Below, in pieces: positions 10,901 through 18,368 of a DNA stretch of 64,000 nucleotides (position 1 is its first letter; each line of letters starts with the position of its first letter). A model generated the notes under the pieces. It was not told where the DNA came from and did no database searches. It saw only the letters and a program-made list of their open reading frames with translations. This DNA is from Saccharothrix syringae. GTDB taxonomy: Bacteria > Actinomycetota > Actinomycetes > Mycobacteriales > Pseudonocardiaceae. The stretch spans positions 2,480,001 to 2,544,000 of the forward strand of contig NZ_CP034550.1 in the NCBI RefSeq assembly GCF_009498035.1, written 5' to 3'. Position numbers and translations under genes: made by a program.

Positions 10901-11543
10901 CACCGACCTGGCCGAGGTCTACGCGGTCTGGGGCGGCTACGCCTACGGCAGGGACCTGGACGGCAGGGAAGCCCGCGCGGACATGGAAAGCGCCTACAAG
11001 CGCATCGCCGTGGCCGCCAAGAACATCGACACCCGGGAACACGACATCGCGGACTCGGACGACTACTTCCAATACCACGGCGGCATGATCGCCACCGTGA
11101 GGGCCCTGACGGGCAAGGCCCCGGCCGCCTACGTGGGCGACAGCACCCGCCCCGACGCGGTCCGCACCAGAACCCTCCACGAAGAAACGAACAGGATCTT
11201 CCGAGCCCGCGTAGTAAACCCCCGCTGGCTCAACGCAATGCGCAAACACGGCTACAAGGGCGCATTCGAACTGGCCGCCACAGTCGACTACCTCTTCGGC
11301 TACGACGCCACCACCGGCGTAGTAGCCGACTGGATGTACGAACAACTGGCCGCCACCTACGTCATGGACCCGGAAAACCAGAAGTTCATGACCGAATCCA
11401 ACCCCTGGGCCCTCCACGGCATCGCCGAACGCCTGCTAGAGGCAGCCAACCGAGGCATGTGGCAACACCCGGACCCCAACACCCTGAACGCCCTGCAAAC
11501 GATCTACCTGCAAACAGAAGGCGACCTGGAGGGCGACAGCTAA
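7995..11543 (+). CDS. cobN: Cobaltochelatase subunit CobN
   Basis: The 1182-residue large subunit of the ATP-dependent cobaltochelatase that inserts Co2+ into hydrogenobyrinic acid a,c-diamide. Length and motifs (VHVGKHGNLEWLPGKT near residue 510, FGSKPGAYGAG, NPRWLNAMRKHGYKGA) are typical of the CobN/BchH family. The GTG at 7995 has GGAG seven bases upstream. The gene lies directly behind the B12 riboswitch, so it is repressed by cobalamin. The CobS/CobT or ChlI/ChlD-like partner subunits are not in this window. Confidence 0.96.
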   Translation: MILLLSTSDTDLLSARASGADYRLANPARTTVDDLPALLEGTDLVVVRILGGRRTWEEGLDHLLAGPRPVVVLGGEQNPDAELMELSTAPAGVCAEAHAYLAHGGAANLAQLHDFLSDTVLLTGHGFSAPEPAPTWGILDRETGTTPTGPTIAVLYYRAHHVAGNTAFVHALCDAIEAKGGTPLPIFCASLRSADESLLAELRKADTLVVTVLAAGGTTPATASAGGDDEAWDVGALAALDVPILQGLCLTTSRTAWDENDDGLSPLDTATQVAIPEFDGRIITVPFSFKEVDEDGLTVYVADPERAARVAGLAVRHGRLRHVPPADRRIAIMLSAYPTKHSRIGNAVGLDTPASVVRLLEALRERGYDIGTDLPGVDNQDGDALIHALIAAGGQDPDWLTEEQLKGNPVRLPATRYRTWYQTLPADLREAMEEHWGEAPGTLFVDGDDIVLAALRSGNVVVMVQPPRGFGENPIAIYHDPDLPPSHHYLAAYRWLEQEFQADAVVHVGKHGNLEWLPGKTAGMSASCGPDAALGDLPLIYPFLVNDPGEGTQAKRRAHATLVDHLVPPMTRADSYGDIARLEQLLDEHGTIAAMDPAKLPAIRAQIWTLIQAAKLDHDLGLEDRPHDAEFDDLLLHVDGWLCEIKDVQIRDGLHVLGEAPTGETRVNLVLAILQAKQMWAGRTTLPGLREALGLEDTTRTSTDEVEAEARALVQAMEDANWTKATARTLTTDDDVAAILEFAAEEVVPRLSRTTDELTNVLHALDGGYVPAGPSGSPLRGLVNVLPTGRNFYSVDPKAVPSRLAWETGQAMADSLLERYRADTGEWPPSVGLSVWGTSAMRTAGDDIAEVLALMGVRPTWDDQSRRVTGLEPIPLDELNRPRIDVTIRISGFFRDAFPHVVALLDDAVQLVANLDEPPTANYIRAHAQADLATHHDQRRATLRIFGSKPGAYGAGLLPLIDSRNWRDDTDLAEVYAVWGGYAYGRDLDGREARADMESAYKRIAVAAKNIDTREHDIADSDDYFQYHGGMIATVRALTGKAPAAYVGDSTRPDAVRTRTLHEETNRIFRARVVNPRWLNAMRKHGYKGAFELAATVDYLFGYDATTGVVADWMYEQLAATYVMDPENQKFMTESNPWALHGIAERLLEAANRGMWQHPDPNTLNALQTIYLQTEGDLEGDS

Positions 11544-11562
11544 AAACAACAGCAAACCCCGC

Positions 11563-11685
11563 TCTCGTCCTCTCCCGTATGGCCTGGGCGCAGCCCTACC
11601 GCGCTTGTCAAGAGGGGGCCATGCCCTTCGGCCCCCTCTTGACAAGTGTGGTTGCCTCTGGCAGGCCATGCGGGAGAGGACGAGC
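11563..11685 (+). terminator. Two-tier hairpin downstream of cobN
   Basis: An inner perfect 17-bp inverted repeat (11604-11620 with 11630-11646; arm starts CTTGTCAAGAGG) sits inside an outer inverted repeat of 24 bases with one G-T pair (11563-11586 with 11662-11685; arm contains CGTCCTCTCCCG). The whole could fold into a long, interrupted hairpin of about 123 nt. It begins 20 bases after the cobN stop, so termination of cobN is the simplest role. The right arm is followed by CGCTTTTCC. Confidence 0.7.
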
Positions 11686-11749
11686 CGCTTTTCCCCTCTC
11701 TTGGCGGCCTGCCCAGCGGCGAGCGTCGCCCGTGAACCAACAGCTCCCG

Positions 11750-11991
11750 GCTCGGCCAACACGCGGTGCCCGACCGGAGGACTCGCAGTGCTTGACCGGA
11801 GGACACGCGGTGCCCCACCGGAGGACACGCCGGTCTTGAACGTAGAACTCGGGGGTCCTGAACGTTCGACTCGCGCGCTCCGAACGTTCGACTCGCGCGG
11901 CTTGAACGCATGACTCACGCGCTCCGAACGCATGACACGCCGGTCTCGAACGCATGACACGCGAGTCTCGAACGCATGACTCGCGGGGTGA
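11750..11991 (+). repeat. Tandem array of an exact 22-bp repeat, ten units plus one degenerate
   Basis: Ten consecutive units of exactly 22 bases run from 11772 to 11991, preceded by a weaker unit at 11750-11771. The first half is best kept (GAACG, three variable bases, GAC[T/A]CGCG); the last six bases vary. The three oldest-looking units begin GACCGGAGG or CACCGGAGG. All units point the same way. Related units occur at 25371-25510 and 49142-49283. There is no coding potential in a consistent frame because 22 is not a multiple of three. Confidence 0.9.
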
Positions 11992-12259
11992 TCTCTTCGA
12001 TCTCCGATTGATCAGATGAGACGCCACCCGCGTCCCAACTCAAGCGGCAACACCCGACCACCCGGGCAGAACGCAAAGATCCGCAGGTCCGGGCCCGGGA
12101 AGACGGGCGGATCGCACCCCGCGCCCCGTCGATAGCAGCAACCCAGGGTGTCCGAGCGGTCTACGGAAGGTGCCTGAACGGCCCACCCCGCACCCCGCTA
12201 CCAGAATCGTTCCAGCGAAGCAAATGTCGCAACGTCGGTAACAGCGCGGACACGGGCGC
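11992..12259. other. Non-coding spacer before the ceb operon
   Basis: I see no gene, RNA or convincing repeat here. An open frame on the minus strand (12040-12324) exists but runs antisense over the ceb promoter and operator, and its composition does not look coding. Confidence 0.5.
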
Positions 12260-12289
12260 TTGACACAACTCCGTGGCGCGAACCACACT
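12260..12289 (+). promoter_or_regulatory. Probable cebE promoter
   Basis: A perfect TTGACA -35 at 12260-12265 is followed 18 bases later by CACACT at 12284-12289 as a weak -10. The CebR-type operator starts 11 bases downstream, over the expected transcription start, which fits repression by blocking. Confidence 0.55.
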
Positions 12290-12299
12290 CCCCCAAAAC

Positions 12300-12315
12300 C
12301 TGGGAGCGCTCCCAG
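12300..12315. promoter_or_regulatory. CebR-type operator upstream of cebE
   Basis: CTGGGAGCGCTCCCAG is a perfect 16-bp palindrome. Its core TGGGAGCGCTCCCA is the operator known for CebR of Streptomyces and CelR of Thermobifida. The LacI-family gene at 16951 ends the same operon, so autoregulation is expected. Confidence 0.9.
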
Positions 12316-12347
12316 AACGTTCACCGCCGATCAACTGAGGAGTTCTC

Positions 12348-13634
12348 GTGCGCTACCGTCGAGCAGGCTTGGCCAAGGTGCTGGCCTGCACCGCAGTGCT
12401 CGCCCTGGCCGCCTCGGCCTGTGGCTCGGGCGGGTCCGGCACCTCTGCCGATGGCAAGGTTGAGCTGACCATCGCCACGTTCAACGAGTTCGGCTACGAG
12501 GACCTCCTCAAGGAGTACGAGGCCGCCAACCCGAACGTCAAGATCACCCAGCGCAAGACCGGCCAGGCCCAGCCGCACCACCAGAACCTGTTCACCAAGC
12601 TGGCCGCCGGCTCCGGCCTCGCTGACATCGAGGCCGTCGAAGAGGGCTACCTCAGCCAGGTCATGTCGAAGTCCGGCCAGTTCGAGGACCTGAAGGAACT
12701 CGGCCCGAAGGACGTCAAGGAAGACCGCTGGCTCCAGTGGAAGGTCGACGCCGTCACCACCAAGGACGGCAAGATGATCGGCTACGGCACCGACATCGGC
12801 CCGCTGGCCATGTGCTACCGCAAGGACCTGTTCGAGGCCGCGAAGCTCCCCTCGGACCCGGAGAGCGTCAAGGCGCTGTTCGAGACCTGGGACTCGTACT
12901 TCCAGGCGGGTGACCAGTACGTCCAGGCCACCGGCAAGGCGTGGTTCGACTCCGCCTCGCAGGTCTTCAACCCGATGCACAACCAGGCCAAGGTCGGCTA
13001 CTTCGACCGCGACGACAAGCTCGTGATCGAGACCAACGACGACAAGAAGTACTTCGACCAGGTCAGCGGCGCCGTGCAGCGCGGCCAGTCGGCCAAGCTC
13101 GTCGCGTGGAGCGACGAGTGGAAGCGCGGCTTCAAGGAGTCGGCGTTCGCGACCAAGGTCTGCCCGTCGTGGATGCTGGGCCCGATCGAGGAGAACTCCG
13201 GCCCCGAGCTCAAGGGCAAGTGGGCCGTCACCGCGGCCTTCCCCGGCGGCGGCGGCAACTGGGGCGGCTCGTACCTGACCGTCCCGAAGCAGGGCAAGAA
13301 CAAGGCCGAGGCCGCCAAGCTGGCCGCGTGGCTGACCGCCCCCGAGCAGCAGACCAAGGCGTTCGTCGCCAAGGGCACCTTCCCCAGCCAGACCCAGGCC
13401 CTGATCTCGCCCGAGCTGCTGAACAAGACCAGCGAGTACTTCGGCGGCGAGAAGGTCGGCCTGCTCTTCTCCGAGCAGGCGAACAAGGTCCCCGGCGCCC
13501 AGTACAAGGGCCCGCAGGACGGCACCATCCAGGAGACCGTGATCTCCCCGGCCCTGCAGGCCGTCGAGCAGGGCACCTCGCCCGGCGACGCCTGGAACCA
13601 GGTCGTCGAGGGAGCCAAGAAGGCCGCCAGGTAA
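12348..13634 (+). CDS. cebE: Cello-oligosaccharide ABC transporter, substrate-binding lipoprotein
   Basis: A 428-residue family 1 extracellular solute-binding protein. The N-terminus is a lipoprotein signal peptide (positive MRYRRAG, hydrophobic stretch, cleavage before Cys25 in LAASAC). The mature protein has the usual long binding-protein layout with an ELTIATFNEFGYEDLL start and FPGGGGNWGGSYLTVP near the hinge. GAGGAG lies at the right distance before the GTG start. It heads a five-gene operon with two permeases, a GH1 beta-glucosidase and a LacI regulator under a CebR operator, so cellobiose or related beta-glucosides (possibly xyloglucan fragments) are the likely ligands; the exact ligand is inference. 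Confidence 0.88.
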   Translation: MRYRRAGLAKVLACTAVLALAASACGSGGSGTSADGKVELTIATFNEFGYEDLLKEYEAANPNVKITQRKTGQAQPHHQNLFTKLAAGSGLADIEAVEEGYLSQVMSKSGQFEDLKELGPKDVKEDRWLQWKVDAVTTKDGKMIGYGTDIGPLAMCYRKDLFEAAKLPSDPESVKALFETWDSYFQAGDQYVQATGKAWFDSASQVFNPMHNQAKVGYFDRDDKLVIETNDDKKYFDQVSGAVQRGQSAKLVAWSDEWKRGFKESAFATKVCPSWMLGPIEENSGPELKGKWAVTAAFPGGGGNWGGSYLTVPKQGKNKAEAAKLAAWLTAPEQQTKAFVAKGTFPSQTQALISPELLNKTSEYFGGEKVGLLFSEQANKVPGAQYKGPQDGTIQETVISPALQAVEQGTSPGDAWNQVVEGAKKAAR

Positions 13635-14638
13635 TGACGACCGAATTGACGGTCGCGAGCGGGCGGGGCGCCGAGCCCCGCCCGCCGCGGCGCGCGGACA
13701 ACGATGACATCCCGCCGGCCAGGCTGAGCTGGCGCCACCGGCTGACCAACTTCGACGTCAAGGTCTCGCCGTACCTCTACATCGCGCCGTTCTTCATCGT
13801 GTTCGGCGTCGTGGGCCTGTTCCCGCTGCTCTACACGGCCTACATCTCCCTGTTCGACTGGGAGCTCGGCGCCGACGAGCAGCCCTTCGTCGGCCTGGAG
13901 AACTACACCTACCTGCTGGGTGACTCGCAGTTCTGGAACGCGATGGTCAACACGATCAGCATCTTCGTGCTGTCCAGCGTTCCCCAGGTGATCGTCGCGG
14001 TGCTGCTCGCGGCGCTGCTGAACACCGCGCTGCGCGGCCGGACCGCGTGGCGCATGGGCGTGCTGCTGCCCTACGTGGCCAGCCTCGTCGCCCTCACGAT
14101 CATCTTCGCCAACCTGTTCGGCCCCCAGTACGGCATGATCAACTCGATCCTGGAGGCCGTCGGCATCGACCGGATCGACTGGCAGGCCGAGCGCTGGTGG
14201 AGCCACATCGCCATCGCCACGATGGTGAACTGGCGCTGGACCGGCTACAACGCGCTGATCGTGCTGGCGGCCATGCAGGCCATCCCGCGCGACATCTACG
14301 AGGCGGCCTGGGTGGACGGCGCGAGCAAGGCGCGCCAGTTCTTCAGCATCACGCTGCCCCTGCTGCGCCCGACGATGATCTTCGTCGTGGTCACCTCGAC
14401 CATCGGCGGCCTGCAGATCTTCACCGAGCCGAAGCTGTTCGCGCCCGCGGGCAGCAACACCGGCGGCGCGCAGAACCAGTACCAGACGGTCGTGCTCTAC
14501 ATGTACCAGTCCGGTTTCCAGGACCAGGACCTCGGCTACGCCTCCGCGATCGCCTGGGTGCTGTTCATCGTCATCATCGCGATCGCCGGCATCAACTTCC
14601 TGATCACCAGGCGACTCGCGTCCACCGGGGAGGGCTGA
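13634..14638 (+). CDS. cebF: Cello-oligosaccharide ABC transporter, permease CebF-like
   Basis: A 334-residue inner-membrane permease of the MalF type. A short hydrophilic N-terminus is followed by about six membrane segments; the first begins near LYIAPFFIVFGVVGLFPLLY. The EAA loop that contacts the ATPase is visible as EAAWVDGASKARQFF. The ATG overlaps the cebE stop by one base (TAATG). No ATPase gene is in the operon; as in Streptomyces, a shared MsiK-type ATPase elsewhere in the genome is expected. Confidence 0.9.
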   Translation: MTTELTVASGRGAEPRPPRRADNDDIPPARLSWRHRLTNFDVKVSPYLYIAPFFIVFGVVGLFPLLYTAYISLFDWELGADEQPFVGLENYTYLLGDSQFWNAMVNTISIFVLSSVPQVIVAVLLAALLNTALRGRTAWRMGVLLPYVASLVALTIIFANLFGPQYGMINSILEAVGIDRIDWQAERWWSHIAIATMVNWRWTGYNALIVLAAMQAIPRDIYEAAWVDGASKARQFFSITLPLLRPTMIFVVVTSTIGGLQIFTEPKLFAPAGSNTGGAQNQYQTVVLYMYQSGFQDQDLGYASAIAWVLFIVIIAIAGINFLITRRLASTGEG

Positions 14639-14639
14639 G

Positions 14640-15536
14640 ATGGCCGTCGTCCAGGGGCGACCGACCTTCGTCGAGCCGCCGTCAGGCAAGCGCTCCAGGC
14701 GCGCTTCCAAGGGAACGCTGTCGGAGCGCCGCCCGGGCTTCACCGTCTACGGCATCCTGATCGCGTTCATCCTCGGTTCGGCCTTCCCGTTCTACTGGTC
14801 CTTCGTGGTGGCCAGCCACGACGACTCGGAGATCACCGGCGACCCGCCGCTGATCCCCGGCGGGAACTTCTTCGTCAACGCCGGCCGCGTGCTCGACACC
14901 ATCCCGTTCTGGAAGGCGCTGGGCAACAGCATCATCGTGTCCGGCACGGTCACCCTGTCCGTGGTGATCCTGTCCACCCTGGCCGGTTTCGCGTTCGCGA
15001 AGCTGAGGTTCAAGGGCCGCAACACGCTGATGGTCTTCGTCGTCGCCACGCTCGCCGTGCCGACCCAGCTGGGCATCATCCCGCTGTACATGACCATGGC
15101 GGAGCTCGGCTGGGCGGGCAACCTGGGCGCGGTCATCGTCCCCAACCTGGTGACCGCGTTCGGCGTGTTCTGGATGCGCCAGTACATCGCCGACGCCGTG
15201 CCCGACGAGCTGATCGAGGCGGCCCGCATGGACGGGTGCAGCATGATCCGCACGTTCTGGCACGTGTGCCTGCCCGCGGTGCGGCCGGCGGCGGCCATGC
15301 TCGGCATCTTCACCTTCATGATGTCGTGGAACGACTTCCTCTGGCCGCTGATCGCTCTCGACGCCGAGAACCCGACGATGCAGGTCGCGCTGGAGAAGCT
15401 CCAGAGCGGCTACTACGTCGACAACTCGCTGGTGCTCGCCGGGACCACCATGGCCACGGTCCCGATCTTGATCGTCTTCCTCGTACTCGGTCGGCAGATC
15501 GTCGCCGGGATCATGCAGGGTGCTGTGAAGGGGTAG
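14640..15536 (+). CDS. cebG: Cello-oligosaccharide ABC transporter, permease CebG-like
   Basis: A 298-residue MalG-type permease with about six membrane segments and the EAA loop EAARMDGCSMIRTFW. It starts one base after the cebF stop and pairs with CebF to form the membrane pore. The 3' end is two bases from the beta-glucosidase start, so transport and hydrolysis are co-expressed. Confidence 0.9.
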   Translation: MAVVQGRPTFVEPPSGKRSRRASKGTLSERRPGFTVYGILIAFILGSAFPFYWSFVVASHDDSEITGDPPLIPGGNFFVNAGRVLDTIPFWKALGNSIIVSGTVTLSVVILSTLAGFAFAKLRFKGRNTLMVFVVATLAVPTQLGIIPLYMTMAELGWAGNLGAVIVPNLVTAFGVFWMRQYIADAVPDELIEAARMDGCSMIRTFWHVCLPAVRPAAAMLGIFTFMMSWNDFLWPLIALDAENPTMQVALEKLQSGYYVDNSLVLAGTTMATVPILIVFLVLGRQIVAGIMQGAVKG

Positions 15537-15538
15537 CT

Positions 15539-16954
15539 GTGGAGTCGATTTCCTTTCCAGAGGGATTCGTGTGGGGCGCCGCGACCGCGGCGTTCCAGAT
15601 CGAGGGCGCGACCACCGCGGACGGTCGCACCGCGTCCATCTGGGACACGTTCTGCCAGGTCCCGGGCGCGGTGGTCGGCGGTGACACCGGTGATCCCGCC
15701 GCCGACCACTACTACCGCGTCGACGAGGACGTCCAGCTCATGGTCGACCTCGGCCTGCACGCCTACCGGTTCTCCACGGCGTGGCCGCGCATCCGCCCGG
15801 ACGCCGGTCCGGTCAACCAGGCGGGCCTGGACTTCTACTCCCGGCTGGTCGACAAGCTGCTGGAGAACAACATCACCCCGTGGCTGACCCTCTACCACTG
15901 GGACCTCCCGCAGACGCTGGAGGACGCGGGCGGCTGGGCCAACCGCGACACCGCGTACCGCTTCGCGGAGTACGCCGAGTCGGTGGTCGGCGCGCTCGGC
16001 GACCGGGTGGTCAACTGGACCACGCTCAACGAGCCGTGGTGCTCCTCGCTGCTCAGCTACGCCGCGGGCATCCACGCCCCCGGCCGGCAGGAGCCGGAGG
16101 CCGCCGTGGCCGCCGTGCACCACCTGCTGCTGGCCCACGGCCTGGCCACCGCGGCGATCCGGGAGCAGGCGCCCGACGCCAAGGTCGGGATCACGCTGAA
16201 CATGTACCCGATCATCCCGGCGAACCCGGACGACCCGGCCGACACCGACGCCGCCCGCCGGCTCGACGGCCTCCAGAACCGGATCTTCCTCGACCCGGTC
16301 TTCAAGGGCGAGTACCCGGCCGACATCGTCGAGGACCTGGAGCCCTACGGGTTCTCCAAGCACATCCGCGAGAACGACCTGGAGATCATCTCCGCGCCGT
16401 TGGACCAGCTGGGCGTGAACTACTACGCAGAGCACTTCGTCAGCGGTCACCCCGCGCCGGAGGCGGAAGCACCGGTTCAGACCAACGGGCGTCGCCCGAC
16501 CGGGTCACCGTGGGTGGGCGCCGAGCACGTGACGTTCCCCAGCCGCGGCCTGCCCCGCACCGACATGGACTGGGAGGTCGAGCCCGACGGCCTGTACAAG
16601 GTGCTCAAGCGGGTGCACGACGACTACCCGAGCATCCCGCTATACGTGACCGAGAACGGCGCGGCCTACGTCGACGCGTTCGAGGACGACGGCAGCATCA
16701 ACGACGTCGAGCGCCGCGACTACATCGCCTCCCACCTCAGGGCCGCCCACAAGGCCATTCGGGAAGGCGTCGACCTGCGCGGCTACTTCGCGTGGTCGCT
16801 GATGGACAACTTCGAGTGGGCGGAGGGTTACGCCAAGCGGTTCGGGATCGTGCATGTCGACTACGACACGCAGGTCCGCACCCCTAAGATGAGCGCCATG
16901 TGGTACTCGCAGGTTGCCCGTGGCAACGCTCTCGCGGCGACGGTCGCTCCGTGA
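15539..16954 (+). CDS. bglC: GH1 beta-glucosidase
   Basis: A 471-residue family 1 glycoside hydrolase that cleaves cellobiose and related beta-glucosides. It starts with the GH1 signature FPEGFVWGAATAAFQIEGA, has the acid/base glutamate in TLNEPW (about residue 165) and the nucleophile in YVTENG (about 372), and ends with the SLMDNFEWAEGYAKRFG substrate-binding motif. There is no signal peptide, so it acts in the cytoplasm on imported sugar. The GTG at 15539 is two bases after the cebG stop. It overlaps cebR by four bases. Confidence 0.95.
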   Translation: MESISFPEGFVWGAATAAFQIEGATTADGRTASIWDTFCQVPGAVVGGDTGDPAADHYYRVDEDVQLMVDLGLHAYRFSTAWPRIRPDAGPVNQAGLDFYSRLVDKLLENNITPWLTLYHWDLPQTLEDAGGWANRDTAYRFAEYAESVVGALGDRVVNWTTLNEPWCSSLLSYAAGIHAPGRQEPEAAVAAVHHLLLAHGLATAAIREQAPDAKVGITLNMYPIIPANPDDPADTDAARRLDGLQNRIFLDPVFKGEYPADIVEDLEPYGFSKHIRENDLEIISAPLDQLGVNYYAEHFVSGHPAPEAEAPVQTNGRRPTGSPWVGAEHVTFPSRGLPRTDMDWEVEPDGLYKVLKRVHDDYPSIPLYVTENGAAYVDAFEDDGSINDVERRDYIASHLRAAHKAIREGVDLRGYFAWSLMDNFEWAEGYAKRFGIVHVDYDTQVRTPKMSAMWYSQVARGNALAATVAP

Positions 16955-17982
16955 CCGATGCCGTTGAACCACCCAAGGCACGACGACCGAACACCCGGCT
17001 GGAGGAGGTCGCTCGTGCCGCCGGGGTGTCCAAGTCGACCGTGTCCAGGGTGATCAACGGCGAGCCGTACGTGAGCTCGAAAGCCCGCGAGGCCGTCCAC
17101 CAGGCCATCACGCGGCTCGGCTACAGCCCCAACCAGGCCGCCCGCACGCTCGCGGGCAGCCGGGCGAACTGCATCGCCCTGGTCGTCTCGGAGCAGGGCA
17201 GCCGGGTGCTCGCCGACCCGTTCTTCGCCGGCGTGCTGCGCGGCGTGAACGCGGAGCTGGCGGGCAAGCGGGTCCAGCTCGTCCTCATGATGAGCAAGGA
17301 GGGCGACGAGCAGGACCTGGTGAACTACCTCTGCGGAGGGCACGTGGACGGCGTGCTGGTGATCAGCCTGCACGGCCAGGACCCGCTGCCCCGCACGCTC
17401 GCCGACGCGGGCCTGCCGACCGTCGTCGGCGGCAGGCCCCTCGGGGCGGGTGGAGTGCCCTATGTGGACGCCGACAACTTCAACGGCGCCATGGAGGCGG
17501 CTCGCTACCTGGTCTCGCTCGGCCGCAAGCGCATCGGCACCATCGCGGGTCCCCGGGACATGGCGGTGGGCATGGACCGGCTCTCGGGCTGGAAGCGCGG
17601 GCTGAGCCAGGCCCGGATGGAGACCGACCTGGTCGCCTACGGCGACTTCACCCCGGAGAGCGGTGCGGCGGCCATGGCCGACCTGCTCGGCCGGGCCCCG
17701 GACCTGGACGCGGTGTTCGTGGCCGCCGACATCATGGCCCTGGGCGCCCTGCAGACCCTGCACGCGCACGGCAAGCGGGTGCCCCACGACGTGGCCGTGG
17801 TCGGCTTCGACGACCTGATGATCGCCTCCACCGCGGTGCCGCCGCTGACCACCGTCCGGCAGGACGTGGAGCAGCTGGGGCGCACCATGACGTGGCGGTT
17901 GATGGCGGAGCTGGCGGGGGAGGAGAACCTGCCGCCGTTCCTGCTCCTGCCGACCGCGATGGTCACCCGCGCGAGCGCTTGA
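16951..17982 (+). CDS. cebR: LacI-family repressor, CebR/CelR type
   Basis: A 343-residue LacI-family regulator. The N-terminal helix-turn-helix is at about 17-37 (TRLEEVARAAGVSKSTVSRV), followed by a periplasmic-binding-protein-like sensor domain. The GTG at 16951 overlaps the bglC stop (GTGA), fixing the start. The two perfect CebR-type palindromes at 12300 and 18235 lie before its own operon and before the GH74 gene, so it probably senses cellobiose or a xyloglucan-derived oligosaccharide and controls both units. Confidence 0.92.
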   Translation: MTDAVEPPKARRPNTRLEEVARAAGVSKSTVSRVINGEPYVSSKAREAVHQAITRLGYSPNQAARTLAGSRANCIALVVSEQGSRVLADPFFAGVLRGVNAELAGKRVQLVLMMSKEGDEQDLVNYLCGGHVDGVLVISLHGQDPLPRTLADAGLPTVVGGRPLGAGGVPYVDADNFNGAMEAARYLVSLGRKRIGTIAGPRDMAVGMDRLSGWKRGLSQARMETDLVAYGDFTPESGAAAMADLLGRAPDLDAVFVAADIMALGALQTLHAHGKRVPHDVAVVGFDDLMIASTAVPPLTTVRQDVEQLGRTMTWRLMAELAGEENLPPFLLLPTAMVTRASA

Positions 17983-17993
17983 GCACGACCTCG

Positions 17994-18037
17994 GGGAACC
18001 GGTCGGCGGCACGTGCCGCCGACCGGTTCCCTGCTTT
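17994..18037 (+). terminator. Terminator of the ceb operon
   Basis: A perfect 19-bp inverted repeat without a loop (17994-18031, centre GGCACGTGCC; arm begins GGGAACCGGTCGGCGG) is followed by TGCTTTT. It begins 12 bases after the cebR stop. Confidence 0.85.
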
Positions 18038-18191
18038 TCGCCCGTTTCCGGTGGGGCTCGTGGTCGCTTCGGGGGATTCGCCGGTGGGACCGCCGACAGT
18101 GGTCCGCCTTCCGCGCCGCATTCGACAACTCATTCGATCGGGTGAACGCGGCTCGCTGGTCAACATCACTCGGATGGCCTAGCCCAGGCCC

Positions 18192-18221
18192 TTGCCGTTT
18201 ACCAATCAGCCTGGCTAACGT
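18192..18221 (+). promoter_or_regulatory. Possible promoter of the GH74 unit
   Basis: TTGCCG at 18192-18197 and TAACGT at 18216-18221 are 18 bases apart. The CebR-type operator begins 14 bases after the -10, around or just past the expected start site. The rest of 18038-18191 shows no feature I can support. Confidence 0.45.
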
Positions 18222-18234
18222 CCATTCCACCGGT

Positions 18235-18250
18235 CTGGGAGCGCTCCCAG
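18235..18250. promoter_or_regulatory. CebR-type operator upstream of the GH74 gene
   Basis: The same perfect 16-bp palindrome as at 12300-12315 (CTGGGAGCGCTCCCAG). Its presence joins the secreted xyloglucanase to the regulon of the cebEFG-bglC-cebR operon. Confidence 0.9.
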
Positions 18251-18368
18251 AACCCGCGGCGCCGCGGTTCCGGCCGAGCGGCGACGTCGCGGAGCCGGTC
18301 CCCGAAGGCCCGGGGGGAGGCGGTTCCTCTCGCCCCCGCCTCCTCCCACCCGCGCGAAGGAGCGCACG

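Noticed and set aside
11772..11991. Possible CRISPR-like array with very short repeats
   Set aside because: Each unit is 22 bp in total, so there is no room for repeat plus spacer, and variable parts are similar to each other.
12040..12324. 94-codon frame on the minus strand upstream of cebE
   Set aside because: It would cover the ceb promoter and operator, has no ribosome-binding site, and its composition (many Cys, Pro, Gly) is not that of genes nearby.
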